Notes: generated by a model from the sequence alone, not told the origin. Numbered from the stretch's first letter, positions 1 through 9,074 are shown. The stretch is DNA of 29,309 bases from JBDHXE01 sp039810525 (GCA_039810525.1 JBDHXE010000008.1:1-29309); one strand, 5' to 3'. Numbers and translations are program-made.

Positions 1-1845
1 GATGTTGCAATAGTAGCTTCGGCTGGCAATGTGGGTAGTAGTGGAGGCAACACATACTCTTCATTTTATCCTGCTACATACAAAGGTGTGTTGGGCGTTG
101 GTGAAGTAAGTGCAACTGGTAATTTAACTTCGGCTAGTGTACTAGGAGTTGGTACTCGAATTATGGCCCCGGGCGAAGGGAATTATACTACCGAATCTGG
201 TTCTTCTTATGCAATATGCGATGGAGGTTCATCATTTTCTGCTCCTGTAGTATCTGGTGCTTTAGCACTTGCCCGAGCCAAATATCCTGAATTAGATGCA
301 GTACAATCTATCGAATTTATTAGACAATGTGCGGATACTTTTATTACTGGAAATAGTAAATACTATAAATTGACACCGGGTATTTTGAATATGAAAAAAA
401 TTGTTGAATTAAACCCAAAGTTAATACCCGGTATTAGACCTGATAATTTTATTTATTCTAATAGTGAAAATATTTTGACAGAGAGATTCAAAGAAGGTGA
501 TATAGCTAATTTGAAGATTAAATGTCAGAATTTTTTGGGTAGTGCATCTAATTTAAAATTTGTATTAAGTAGGGCTTACGATCCATCAGGTTCTGTTGAT
601 ATTATCGATTCGGTAGTTGAATTAGCTTGGATAGATGCAAAAAGTAGTTTTGATTTAGATAAATTTAAAATTGGTATTAAGAGCAATAATTCAGAAGAGA
701 TTATATTAAGAGTAGATATTTATGGAGCAGATGGGTATAGAGATTTCTTTAAATTTGGTTTTGTACCTTACAAACAAATTACAACATTTCGAAATGAAAA
801 TTTCTTCTTATCATTGGCTGATAATGGTCAACTGGGTTATTATACCGCTACAAGCGATATTGGTGTAGGCAATGGGTTAGGATGCAAAGATGATGGCAAT
901 CAAATTTATAAAAATGGAACTTTGATGATAAGCGGATTTACTGATGATGATAAACCTAAAGTGGTATATAATGACTGGACAATAGATAAATATGATTTTG
1001 AAGTAATTAAGGGATTTACTCTCCCTAATCAAAATATAGGCATTCTAAATGATAATAGTGCAGGTCAATCAAAATTAAATGTTGAAGTTAAACAAGAGGT
1101 AGAATTCCCGTCAACTAGTTCTAATTCAATACGAATTAAATTATCTGTAAGCAATATTGGCACTGCTAATATGAATAATCTTGCTATTGGATATTTTGTC
1201 GATTGGGACATTGCTGATATGTCGGATAGCAATACAACTTATCTTTTCCCTTATGCTCTACCAGATGATAAAGTGAATAAAGGTGTAGTGCAAGCAGCAA
1301 TGAAGGATTCTCAATATCCTATTTATGGTGTGGGGGCTGTATCCGATGAATTAAATATAAATCCACAAGGTGCAGGCATTAATTATGATTATTTCCAAGA
1401 TTTTGATGATGCCAAGAGATTTGCTACATTGAATAGCGGCACTAGCATACAATTAGATAATTCTTCCAAAGATGATATTGCAACTGTGGTAGGTATAAGA
1501 TTTAATGGAACTATTGCTCCCGATGAAAGCAAAGAATGCTTAATTTGTTTCGCAAGAGGCAATACTCAGAATCAATTTGTGGAAGAGATGAAAAATTGTC
1601 TCAAAGGGTTAGTATCTGTGAATGATAAACAACCTAAATCTATTATTTTTCCTAATCCAGCTGAGAGCTATATTTCATTTAATACAAGTTCTAATGAGAA
1701 TTATATTATTTATTCTATTCTTGGAAATATATTAATTAAGGGAAATGCTATAATTGGAAATAATACTATTGATATAAGTGAATTGGGTAGCGGTATTTAT
1801 ATTATCAAAATTGGCAACAAAGTCTATATATTTATCAAACAATAG
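1..1845 (+). CDS. Subtilisin-like (S8) serine protease, 3' part, with T9SS sorting domain
   Basis: Partial gene: the frame is open from base 1 and ends at a TAG, so the 5' part (signal peptide, catalytic Asp and His) lies outside the window. The first residues DVAIVASAGN match the S8 oxyanion-hole Asn region. GSSFSAP (bases 226-246) matches the GTSMAxP box, and its catalytic Ser is codon 232-234. After the catalytic domain (about residue 140) come beta-rich segments of no recognised family. The last ~75 residues look like a T9SS type A C-terminal domain: IIFPNPAESYISF, then YSILG, then ELGSGIYIIKI near the end. I infer a protein exported by Sec, carried across the outer membrane by T9SS and then surface-attached or released. 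Substrate unknown. A GTG at 31 could be read as a start but lies inside the protease domain. Confidence 0.9.
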   Translation, partial: DVAIVASAGNVGSSGGNTYSSFYPATYKGVLGVGEVSATGNLTSASVLGVGTRIMAPGEGNYTTESGSSYAICDGGSSFSAPVVSGALALARAKYPELDAVQSIEFIRQCADTFITGNSKYYKLTPGILNMKKIVELNPKLIPGIRPDNFIYSNSENILTERFKEGDIANLKIKCQNFLGSASNLKFVLSRAYDPSGSVDIIDSVVELAWIDAKSSFDLDKFKIGIKSNNSEEIILRVDIYGADGYRDFFKFGFVPYKQITTFRNENFFLSLADNGQLGYYTATSDIGVGNGLGCKDDGNQIYKNGTLMISGFTDDDKPKVVYNDWTIDKYDFEVIKGFTLPNQNIGILNDNSAGQSKLNVEVKQEVEFPSTSSNSIRIKLSVSNIGTANMNNLAIGYFVDWDIADMSDSNTTYLFPYALPDDKVNKGVVQAAMKDSQYPIYGVGAVSDELNINPQGAGINYDYFQDFDDAKRFATLNSGTSIQLDNSSKDDIATVVGIRFNGTIAPDESKECLICFARGNTQNQFVEEMKNCLKGLVSVNDKQPKSIIFPNPAESYISFNTSSNENYIIYSILGNILIKGNAIIGNNTIDISELGSGIYIIKIGNKVYIFIKQ

Positions 1846-1902
1846 AGTTTGTGTGTATTTTGTTAAATGAAGCCTTTAGATATAATAACAAAAATCAATT
1901 AA

Positions 1903-2487
1903 TTATTGGCTACGAACTGTAAATAAAATAGCAATAGTAATTATAGCTGTACCTACAAATATGATAGGTTGGATTATATTTTCATAAAAAGAATTCTCTT
2001 CGGTTGGTATTTCGCTTTTGTCAAAGTTATATGGGGATCTTTGAATATTATTTATTTGATTATAAGGAATAGTATCCGAGTAGCTTTGAATTTGACTATG
2101 TATTAACTTGATAGGTTGATTCGTTTTTTCTATTATAGCAGACATTTCTACTTCGATATGGCGAGCGATATTATCTTTGGTCAAATATATATACTTAACT
2201 GATATATTTGGAGTTTGAATTTTTATAATAGGACATTTAGGATCTTTATATCTAATGAAGCTATAATCTGGCATTTTTTTGATTAAATTACTCTCAATAA
2301 TAAAATCTACTTCTGAGTGGTTAGTCTCTAAGGTAAAACAAGAGTCGTTAGTACTGTTTAAATAGATCATTAGTTTATCAATATGGCAACTGATGAGCGA
2401 ATCAATAATTTTATAATTAGTATTTTGGCTATAAGCAGTACTATATATAATAAAGATCAACGATATTATAATTAAATTAATTCTCAT
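1903..2487 (-). CDS. Hypothetical secreted protein with C-terminal membrane anchor
   Basis: 194 residues of no recognised family. The N-terminus (MRINLIIISLIFIIYS, then TAYSQ) is a clear Sec signal peptide, cut probably near AYSQ. The C-terminus has one strong hydrophobic helix (about residues 170-190, IIQPIIFVGTAIITIAILF) followed by a short basic tail RSQ. The mature part between them would therefore be periplasmic, with the protein held in the inner membrane by the C-terminal helix. Two Cys fall at about residues 33 and 50. Its start overlaps the end of the upstream pantothenate kinase-like gene by 11 bp, so the two are probably translated together. Whether they share a function is not visible from sequence. 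Confidence 0.75.
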   Translation of the reverse strand: MRINLIIISLIFIIYSTAYSQNTNYKIIDSLISCHIDKLMIYLNSTNDSCFTLETNHSEVDFIIESNLIKKMPDYSFIRYKDPKCPIIKIQTPNISVKYIYLTKDNIARHIEVEMSAIIEKTNQPIKLIHSQIQSYSDTIPYNQINNIQRSPYNFDKSEIPTEENSFYENIIQPIIFVGTAIITIAILFTVRSQ

Positions 2488-3274
2488 CCATATTCTTTCG
2501 TTTGTTGTACAAAACTAATGCTCCGAGCAATGTTCCATATTCATATTTATCAATTATTTTAGAATTGATATTTAGCATTTTAGAATATTTTGCTATCAAT
2601 TCTCTAACTAAATTGAAATAAAGTGTGCTACCTGTGAAAAATACAGTTTGATAATCTTGATTGATCATTAATGATTTAGTAATGGATATAATTGGCTCAA
2701 TAACTAATGAAATTATTCCTGCAGCAATATGGGATTGTATATTGGTAGCTTTATTGAAATTTGATACTGTCATAGTTCCATCTAACCATGATATATTGCT
2801 ATACCCAATATCTGATATTGTTGTATTGATATCGCTAATATCACCATTTTTAGATAATTCATTAATAATGTCTATATTTTCGGTATCTAATAGTCTTGAA
2901 GCCAATCCTATCAATGTACCACCACCAATACCTGACCCCATTAAGTGCTTTATTTCATTATTATAATAATGCACAAATGATGTACCTGTACCTATATTTA
3001 CGATTAATGAATTGGTATTGCCATAATATAGTGGCAAGTGCGCTATTGATTCTAATTCGTCATAAACTTCGTAATGATAATCAAAGCTGTAGCGATTGAT
3101 ATTAGCTCCCAAACATATTATCTTAATCCCTTTACTATAATTATTATATTTTTGGATTAATAAATTGATTGCTGCTAGGTTACCTTGATTGAAGAAAGAA
3201 ATAGTATCACTATCTTTCAGTAGGTATTTGATACGACTAGCACCAAAATCAATGATTAGTAGGTTTTCAGACAT
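2477..3274 (-). CDS. Type II pantothenate kinase-like protein (CoaW/Fumble family)
   Basis: 265 residues, a normal length for bacterial type II pantothenate kinases, which phosphorylate pantothenate as the first step of coenzyme A synthesis. The ASKHA fold is visible. The N-terminal phosphate loop is LLIIDFGASRIKY (about residues 5-17), the second phosphate motif is LIVNIGTGTSF (about 89-99), the family hallmark GSGIGGGTLIGLASRLL follows (about 113-129), and an adenosine loop is VFFTGSTLYFN (about 211-221). The protein is cytosolic. The usual Asp-Gly-Gly-Thr start of the first motif is here DFGASRIK, as in some CoaW proteins. It sits first in a two-gene unit with the membrane-anchored unknown gene (11 bp overlap). 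Assignment by motif is good; enzyme activity is inferred. Confidence 0.8.
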   Translation of the reverse strand: MSENLLIIDFGASRIKYLLKDSDTISFFNQGNLAAINLLIQKYNNYSKGIKIICLGANINRYSFDYHYEVYDELESIAHLPLYYGNTNSLIVNIGTGTSFVHYYNNEIKHLMGSGIGGGTLIGLASRLLDTENIDIINELSKNGDISDINTTISDIGYSNISWLDGTMTVSNFNKATNIQSHIAAGIISLVIEPIISITKSLMINQDYQTVFFTGSTLYFNLVRELIAKYSKMLNINSKIIDKYEYGTLLGALVLYNKRKNMDEN

Positions 3275-3349
3275 TATTCGGTTGTTGATATTTAAGTAAT
3301 TACAAATATATAGCTAAATAATGTTTTATCGAATATTATTTTATAGTGG

Positions 3350-3705
3350 TTAAGCACTATCAGCTGGTTTATTTTGCTTCCTCGAATTTAAAACTTCTTG
3401 GTCGTTACATAGGCTTCGCCTACCTTATGGGCTTTCGGTATAGCAATCGCAAAAAATATATAATAATCTTCTGTTTCTTCTTATACTATCACGTATAGCT
3501 CCCCACCAATAGCTTCCATATAATATAAAGATAGAATTTTATTGTTCTGAGTATTTAGTATATGATCTATATCTGCCCAATTAATATCTAAATGCCTATG
3601 TTTATTTTTATAAAATGATTTTTGAGAATGTCTAACAATTGTTCTCTTTCATTAGTAGTCAATTTTTTGTCCAAAGAATCATTTAATAATAATAACTTTT
3701 TCCAT
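3350..3705 (-). pseudogene. Decayed DUF4256-like gene
   Basis: No open frame survives, but reading the minus strand and changing frame reconstructs a protein in order. From ATG 3705, dropping one A of an A5 run gives MEKLLLLNDSLDKKL and then TTNEREQLLDILKNHF. A 1-base loss then leads to YKNKHRHLDINWADI, and later YYMEAIGGELYVIV followed by TAA. Next comes EETEDYYIF, a frame change in a T run, CDCYTESP, another TAA, then GRRSLCNDQEVLNSRKQNK and a final TAA at 3350-3352. From memory this follows the DUF4256 pattern (RHK-EW, GGEPDVVGYD, YIFYDC-ESPKGRRS-CYD-EAL-SRK-NKP). At least five lesions are present, and the C-terminal third (from the AID region on) is missing. DUF4256 has no known function. 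Confidence 0.8.
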
Positions 3706-3773
3706 AATATTATCTCTATAAATATGATTTTATTGATTTTAATAATAAATTATCATTTTTAAATATGTAAAAT

Positions 3774-4976
3774 TTACAATAACCCAACTTCCTCAAAGCA
3801 ACTTTTCATTCTATCAAAAGTTCTTTGGATATCCATATCTATCCCAAATGAAAATCTAATAATAGAATCAGTCATTCCCATTTCGTTTTGTAATTCTATT
3901 GGTAGCTCAGAAGATGTACTATTTTTAGGATTACTAAACAAGGTCTTATAAAACCCTAACGACACTGCATAATATCCAACAAGTTTGTCTTGCATCAAAG
4001 GTAATAATTTATGTGTAATGGTATCAGTTTTAGCATCGAGAGTCAGCATACCACCAAAACCATATCCTTCGTTCATTATCTCTTTGAATAATTGATGCTG
4101 TGGGTGATTGGCAAGCCCCGGATAAATCACACGCATACCTAGTTCAGACAATTTATTCGCTATAAACAAGGCATTTTTGCTATGCTGTATCATTCTAATG
4201 TGTAATGTATGAAGATTTTTCAATATACTTGATGAACGGAATGAGTCTAAGGTTGGTCCAAGTAACATAGCAGTACCGCTATTTACATCTTTTAAACTAT
4301 TTATAAATTCTTTATCGCTGCATATACAGCCTGCTACTGCGTCGCTTGCTCCGTTAATATATTTAGTCAATGAATGAATGACAATATCGGCACCTAAATT
4401 ATATGGGGTAATAATCAATGGAGTAAATGTATTATCTACTACTACCTTTGCTCCACAAGTCTTTGCAATTTTTTTTATTTCGCGTATATCTGCAATTTCG
4501 AGCATTGGGTTACTCATTGTTTCGAGGTATATGACTTTAGTTTTAGGCGTTATTTTGCTTTTGACTTCTTCCATATTAAGTATATCTACAAATTTGGTAT
4601 TGATACCAAAGCGTGGTAATACATTTTGAAATAGTGCATAGGTACCACCGTAAATTGTGCGGCTTGATATAATCTCATCGCCTTGTGAGCAAATCCCTAA
4701 TATAGCAACTGATATCGCAGCCATACCAGAGCTTGTAACATGTGCAGTTTCCGTATTTTCCATTAGTGCCAAAGCTTGGCTTAGGAAATGACCACTTGGG
4801 TTCATATGCCTTGAATATAAATAACATCCTTCTATCTCTTTTTCAAAAACTTCGGACATTTTGTCTGCTGTTAGAAATGTATAAGTAGAAGAATCTGTAA
4901 TAGAAGGATTTACTCCTCCAAATTCACCGAAAACAAGATAATCTTGGATATTATTCGCTGGATTCCAATTATTCAT
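3774..4976 (-). CDS. Cys/Met-metabolism PLP-dependent enzyme (methionine gamma-lyase/cystathionine gamma-synthase family)
   Basis: 400 residues, full length for the family of gamma-lyases, gamma-synthases and sulfhydrylases. Visible landmarks are the YSR phosphate-contact motif (about 54-56), SSGMAAI (82-88), the stacking Tyr in IYGGTYALF (about 109), the PLP-nitrogen Asp in VVVDNTFTP (D181) and the Schiff-base Lys in IHSLTKYINGASD (K205). The layout resembles methionine gamma-lyase, but the Cys typical of that enzyme after the stacking Tyr is Gly here, so the exact reaction is uncertain. Methionine, cystathionine and O-acyl-homoserine are all possible substrates. Cytosolic and single-gene, preceded by a clear Shine-Dalgarno, which is unusual in this window. 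Confidence 0.85.
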   Translation of the reverse strand: MNNWNPANNIQDYLVFGEFGGVNPSITDSSTYTFLTADKMSEVFEKEIEGCYLYSRHMNPSGHFLSQALALMENTETAHVTSSGMAAISVAILGICSQGDEIISSRTIYGGTYALFQNVLPRFGINTKFVDILNMEEVKSKITPKTKVIYLETMSNPMLEIADIREIKKIAKTCGAKVVVDNTFTPLIITPYNLGADIVIHSLTKYINGASDAVAGCICSDKEFINSLKDVNSGTAMLLGPTLDSFRSSSILKNLHTLHIRMIQHSKNALFIANKLSELGMRVIYPGLANHPQHQLFKEIMNEGYGFGGMLTLDAKTDTITHKLLPLMQDKLVGYYAVSLGFYKTLFSNPKNSTSSELPIELQNEMGMTDSIIRFSFGIDMDIQRTFDRMKSCFEEVGLL

Positions 4977-4982
4977 ATTTTG

Positions 4983-4989
4983 CTCCTTT
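4983..4989 (-). promoter_or_regulatory. Strong Shine-Dalgarno before the PLP enzyme
   Basis: On the minus strand AAAGGAG lies six bases before the ATG at 4976-4974. It fixes this start and stands out, because most genes here lack a Shine-Dalgarno sequence, as is usual in Bacteroidota. Confidence 0.6.
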
Positions 4990-5049
4990 GGTATTTTTTC
5001 TTTGATGTTTAAGAGTTAAAAATGTAAATATATATATTTTTTGTGATAA

Positions 5050-6219
5050 TTATTTTATGCTATTTACAAAATTGACATAATCTATCATTTTAATTTTCCA
5101 ATCTAATTTTTCTACTGCTATTTGGTGCATATATTGAGAGATATCTGTAGGCTCACCATTTAAATTACTAATAAAATTAACTACTTTGTCAAAATCAATC
5201 AAACTCTCATCATTAGGAAAGTCTAAGTAGTAATCTTTTAATTCTGGTATATTATATACATCTACATCATAATATGCATTGATGAGAGGTATGCCTCTAC
5301 TAATATATTCTCTAACTTTTAATGTTGATTGTTCAAATTGATTTTTTCTTGCTAACCCCAACGTCCCTACTGCAATGTTCATTTTGGGATATAATTCATT
5401 AAGTTCAGCTGGTGTGAGATATCCAGTATATATTACTTGGTGATTATTGTTTTCTAACAAGTACTTTCTGTTAGCTAATGGTCCTACAAGATATAAATTA
5501 ATATTAATATTACCAATATAGCTATTAATACTACTAATCAATCTATCAATACCAAACCAGTACAAATCATTGCTTACTATCATAATGAGATTTAGAGTTT
5601 TACCATCAAACTTTTTGAAAGAAGTTAGTTTATATTTATCAGTATCTATTCCATTAGATATAGTTTTGAATTTATGTATATTATTTACTTTTTTAGATTC
5701 AATTATACTCATCTCATCTGTTACAGTTATAAATCCTTTTGCCATATTATAAATTTCTTCTGAGTACTTATTATCTAAAAATTTTCTAAAAGATCCATTA
5801 ATTTTCATTATGGATTTATTGTATTCAAGATTTTCAAAATAGTGTTTAAGATCGCCATCTACGGTAGAATGAAATTCAAAAATTACATTATTATGATTGA
5901 CTAATCTCAATAAACTATTGTCTGACAATGGATATCTAACTATTATTTTGCTATATTGATGGAGTGGTATATATTTTTCAATAAACTTACATTTATTAAA
6001 AATTTTGTTATAGTATTGCGATACTATATTTGAGTGCTTTAATTTAATGAATTTTACATTATCTTTGATACCTTCAAACATATCATTCAAAATATAAAAA
6101 TCAAAATTGTTGTAGCCTAATTTGTGAAGTGCTGTTAGTTTAGCTGTATTATTACTGATTATTCCGGTAGAATTATCAATATTATATTGCAAAGTAATAT
6201 GAGCTATCTTATTAATCAT
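5050..6219 (-). CDS. Glycosyltransferase, GT4-like (GT-B fold)
   Basis: 389 residues with no signal peptide or membrane helix. The N-terminal half is poorly conserved. The C-terminal half shows a GT-B/GT4 pattern: ISNGID at about 200-205 marks the domain junction, LNLIMIVSNDLYWFGIDRLI starts the second Rossmann domain, NLYLVGP and VIYTGYLTPAELNELYPKMN follow, and QFEQSTLKVREYISRGIPLI (about residues 305-324) is the donor-binding region with the conserved Glu in KVREY. The expected role is transfer of a nucleotide-activated sugar to a glycan or lipid on the inner face of the membrane. It starts 7 bases after the CheB-like gene ends, so it is the third gene of the porD-like/cheB-like unit. Sugar and acceptor are not predictable from sequence. 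Confidence 0.75.
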   Translation of the reverse strand: MINKIAHITLQYNIDNSTGIISNNTAKLTALHKLGYNNFDFYILNDMFEGIKDNVKFIKLKHSNIVSQYYNKIFNKCKFIEKYIPLHQYSKIIVRYPLSDNSLLRLVNHNNVIFEFHSTVDGDLKHYFENLEYNKSIMKINGSFRKFLDNKYSEEIYNMAKGFITVTDEMSIIESKKVNNIHKFKTISNGIDTDKYKLTSFKKFDGKTLNLIMIVSNDLYWFGIDRLISSINSYIGNININLYLVGPLANRKYLLENNNHQVIYTGYLTPAELNELYPKMNIAVGTLGLARKNQFEQSTLKVREYISRGIPLINAYYDVDVYNIPELKDYYLDFPNDESLIDFDKVVNFISNLNGEPTDISQYMHQIAVEKLDWKIKMIDYVNFVNSIK

Positions 6220-6226
6220 CTTATGA

Positions 6227-7267
6227 TTAATGATCGGAATTCGAGTTTATCTTTATAGATGCTGCTAAAGGAAATACAGCATCAATAATAGCTTGCCCAA
6301 TATCTCTTACATTTAATTTATTATGATATACGCCAGTATCAATAGCTGATTGTGGCATAGTAGGTGCAATCGCTGTTTCTGGGTCTTGAATTATTATAGA
6401 GCCATTTGCGTTGGATATCTGTACTATACCTTGTGAACCGTCTTTGCCCAAGCCGCTTAATACTACACCAACCGAATATCTACCAAAAACTTTGGCAATG
6501 CTGCTGAATAATAAATCGGCAGAAGGCCTAACGAAATTAATTTTAGGTCTGCTATCAAGCACAATACTAAATGTGTTCCCATCAATAAGCATATGCGTAT
6601 CACTAGGAGCTAAATAAATTGTTCTTTTTTGGATTGGTGTTATATCTTTGGGTATTACAATTGCAAGATTAGATTCTTTAGCTATTTTGTTGGCTAAGGT
6701 TTCCAACATCCAATTAGGTCCGTGCTGTACTATAAAGAAAGCTGCGTTGGCATTATATTCAATTTTTCTAAAAATTTCTATGAGTGTAATAGGCCCGCCT
6801 GTACTAGCTACCATTGCTACAGCAGGAAAAGGTGGATTGGTATGAAAAATCTCACCGTTATCTACATCTAAACTAAATGTAGATTCACTCTGATTTAATT
6901 TAGCAATACCATCTCTCACAGTAAGTGCAATAGAATCGACATCTATTGGTTTAGCAATAAAATCATCAGCACCACTTTCTAACGCATAGTTTTTTGCAAT
7001 ATCGGATACAAGAGCAGTAATCATAATCACATAAGGCAAGGGTTTTATTTGCTCTCTTATGAATTTAATTAATTCTATACCATCCATAAGTGGCATCATC
7101 CAATCAGTAAGCACAGCATCAAATTTTTTATTTTTCAGCTCTACTTTAGCTTCTAATCCATTGCTTACGGTAACTACATCAAAGCCTTCGCGAGTCAATA
7201 TTCTTCTCAATAATACTGAGTTAGTTATTTCATCTTCTACTACTAATATGTTATATTTTTTAGTCAT
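6227..7267 (-). CDS. cheB: Receiver domain + CheB-type methylesterase
   Basis: 346 residues, the usual length of CheB. An N-terminal receiver domain (1-120) carries acidic E11/D12, phospho-acceptor D55 in LTDWMMP, T84 and K106 (AKPI). A CheB esterase domain (about 147-340) carries the triad S155 (ASTGGP), H182 (QHGPNWM) and D276 (GLGKDGSQG), plus APSDTHM and RPSADLLF. CheB removes methyl groups from chemoreceptor glutamates, or deamidates glutamines, when phosphorylated. The receiver begins VEDE rather than the VDDS usual in CheB, resembling general response regulators. No other chemotaxis gene is in the window; the neighbours are porD-like (26 bp upstream) and a glycosyltransferase (7 bp downstream). 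The gene symbol is by domain architecture only, and a non-chemotactic target is possible. Confidence 0.85.
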   Translation of the reverse strand: MTKKYNILVVEDEITNSVLLRRILTREGFDVVTVSNGLEAKVELKNKKFDAVLTDWMMPLMDGIELIKFIREQIKPLPYVIMITALVSDIAKNYALESGADDFIAKPIDVDSIALTVRDGIAKLNQSESTFSLDVDNGEIFHTNPPFPAVAMVASTGGPITLIEIFRKIEYNANAAFFIVQHGPNWMLETLANKIAKESNLAIVIPKDITPIQKRTIYLAPSDTHMLIDGNTFSIVLDSRPKINFVRPSADLLFSSIAKVFGRYSVGVVLSGLGKDGSQGIVQISNANGSIIIQDPETAIAPTMPQSAIDTGVYHNKLNVRDIGQAIIDAVFPLAASIKINSNSDH

Positions 7268-7293
7268 TTTCTTTTTATTTATGATTAATTGAA

Positions 7294-8214
7294 TTACTCA
7301 GCTTCAGCTGCTTCTTGGTACACCATAGTATTAGTAGGGTCCAGATAAATTAAATCAGAAAATACATTTTTATATTTTTTGTACCCTTTGAATATTTCAG
7401 CCAATTCTAATGCTTTGGCATCAAAGAATGCAGTAAATAAAACACTTGGACCACTTAATTTATTCTTTTTGAACTCTGCCATCTCTTGGATTACATAAGC
7501 TAAATTTTCTTTACCTTTGTCTTTATTTTCTGCCATCATATCCAACCCATCTACATAATAGCTAAAAATTAATTTTCTCAATGGCTCATAACGCAAATCT
7601 GTTAGCTCTGAAATTAGAGCATATCGAGTAAATTTACCGGGGGTTAATGTAGTTTCCCAGCCATCTACTCCATAAGTAGAGGCCATAGAAACTATTTGCT
7701 TTGCATCGTTGTATATTTTATTACCTGAAAGCTCTTCATAAGTATCTGCATCAAATCCAATAATTAGCAACATATAGTAGTCCAAAAGGCTTGTAAATTC
7801 ATTATAACGAGTAGGATTGAATGACAGCATAGCACCTTGATTATATTCGAAAGTCCATAATTTGTCTATCAATCTCAATGTGATTGATTGGCCACCTTTC
7901 TGCCCATAAATATATCTCTTAGCAGCAATGAATATTTGTGCAGCAAACCTATTCTTAGCTCCACCAGTAAGAGCTATATTAATATCAACTGGAATTTTAT
8001 CCCCCTCCCAATTGATATTAGTAAATTTTTGATTATTAAGATAATTAGAAATATCATTTTCGATTAACGATACCAAATATCTATATTCTTCTGGAATTTG
8101 CTCTACATTAACAGAAACTTTAACAGATAATTCTTGTGAGTATGCTTGAGATACAAACGTAGTATTAGCCAACGCCAAGCATATCAATATATATAAGTAA
8201 TTTGTAGCTTTCAT
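7294..8214 (-). CDS. porD: DUF4835 / PorD-like T9SS-associated protein
   Basis: 306 residues with a signal peptide ending near SQAYSQ (about residue 27), hence periplasmic or envelope-located. The pattern matches, from memory, DUF4835, which current annotation names PorD of the type IX secretion system. Family-like features are the early beta segment SVKVSVNVEQIPEEY, LIENDISNYLNNQKFTN, the middle block MLSFNPTRYNEFTSLLDYYM (about 128-147) with LLIIGFDADTYEELSG after it, and the block around RKLIFSYYVDGLD. The C-terminus (YLDPTNTMVYQEAAEAE) is short and acidic. PorD's exact role in T9SS is poorly defined. It fits here because two CTD-tagged cargo proteins lie in the same window. First gene of a probable three-gene minus-strand operon. 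Confidence 0.75.
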   Translation of the reverse strand: MKATNYLYILICLALANTTFVSQAYSQELSVKVSVNVEQIPEEYRYLVSLIENDISNYLNNQKFTNINWEGDKIPVDINIALTGGAKNRFAAQIFIAAKRYIYGQKGGQSITLRLIDKLWTFEYNQGAMLSFNPTRYNEFTSLLDYYMLLIIGFDADTYEELSGNKIYNDAKQIVSMASTYGVDGWETTLTPGKFTRYALISELTDLRYEPLRKLIFSYYVDGLDMMAENKDKGKENLAYVIQEMAEFKKNKLSGPSVLFTAFFDAKALELAEIFKGYKKYKNVFSDLIYLDPTNTMVYQEAAEAE

Positions 8215-8246
8215 AAACTTTTCAAAAAAAACTATTAATTAATAAA

Positions 8247-8254
8247 CAAATATA
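8247..8254 (-). promoter_or_regulatory. Candidate Bacteroidota -7 box (TATATTTG) for the porD-like operon
   Basis: Minus-strand TATATTTG fits the TAnnTTTG -7 consensus of the Bacteroidota primary sigma factor and lies about 33 bases before the porD-like ATG. No convincing -33 TTTG is at the expected distance, so this is tentative. Confidence 0.35.
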
Positions 8255-8267
8255 ATATTTTAGTATA

Positions 8268-9074
8268 ATGAAAAGACGAATATTTTTACCTTACGTTATA
8301 ATTATTATAAATTTATTAAATATAATAAATGTATATAGCTATGTTGGTAGTCAACAATACTGCACAACTACTGGGCTTAGTTCTTTTCATTCTTATAATT
8401 TTGATAATCCATCTCTTACTCCTATGGATAGCAACAACATTTTAAGTCTTTCGGTAAGTCCGGGCTTATTTAATATGGAAGAATTACAGCAGAATCAAAT
8501 TTTATCAAATATTATGCTAATAAGAAATTTAAATTTATCTATTGAATATATAGGTATTAATAATAATTTATTCACTGATAATACAATAAGTTCGAGCATA
8601 AGCTATGTATTTAATTCTATTTTCCAATTAGGGGTATCTTGCAATTACAATATGTATGTAGTTCCTAATTATTCTAATACTACATCTATGATTTTGAATA
8701 TAGGAGGTAGAGTAAAATTAGATAAAAGTTTGTACGCAGGGTTTATTATTAAAAATATCAATAGGGCTATTATTGCAAAAGATCGAAATCCAGAACAAAT
8801 AGCTAAAATGGGACTTGCCTATAAGATAAATGAAAATTTCGTTATAGAATCTGAAGCAAGTATTAATATAGCGAAATCAAGCGCTATCTCTTTGGCTACA
8901 AGGTATGATATAGATAATTATATAGCACTTAGGTTAGCATATATCTCCAACCCACAGATTGTATCATTTGGCACTAATATTAGAATATTTGATTTGTATT
9001 ATATTAATTACAATATTAATTATAATAATATATTGGGTTATACACATTCTTTCGGCTTGTCATTATTATGGTAG
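8268..9074 (+). CDS. Predicted outer-membrane beta-barrel protein
   Basis: 268 residues of no named family. A signal peptide is visible (basic MKRR, then a hydrophobic run to about residue 25, VYSYVG). The rest alternates polar and hydrophobic residues in strands of 9-12, such as LSIEYIGINNN, QLGVSCNYNMYVV, LYAGFIIKNIN and IALRLAYIS. It ends SFGLSLLW, an aromatic-terminated final strand typical of outer-membrane barrels. The fold resembles the PorV/PorP-like barrels of this phylum only in general form. Its stop overlaps the ATG of the next gene by 7 bases (ATGGTAG), so the pair is translationally coupled. It is divergent from the porD-like operon with only 53 bases between them. Confidence 0.65.
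   Translation: MKRRIFLPYVIIIINLLNIINVYSYVGSQQYCTTTGLSSFHSYNFDNPSLTPMDSNNILSLSVSPGLFNMEELQQNQILSNIMLIRNLNLSIEYIGINNNLFTDNTISSSISYVFNSIFQLGVSCNYNMYVVPNYSNTTSMILNIGGRVKLDKSLYAGFIIKNINRAIIAKDRNPEQIAKMGLAYKINENFVIESEASINIAKSSAISLATRYDIDNYIALRLAYISNPQIVSFGTNIRIFDLYYINYNINYNNILGYTHSFGLSLLW

Noticed and set aside
3275..3773. Possible toxin-antitoxin remnant or CRISPR-like repeats in the ~500-base gap
   Set aside because: No repeats are seen, and the frame-restored reading fits DUF4256 instead.
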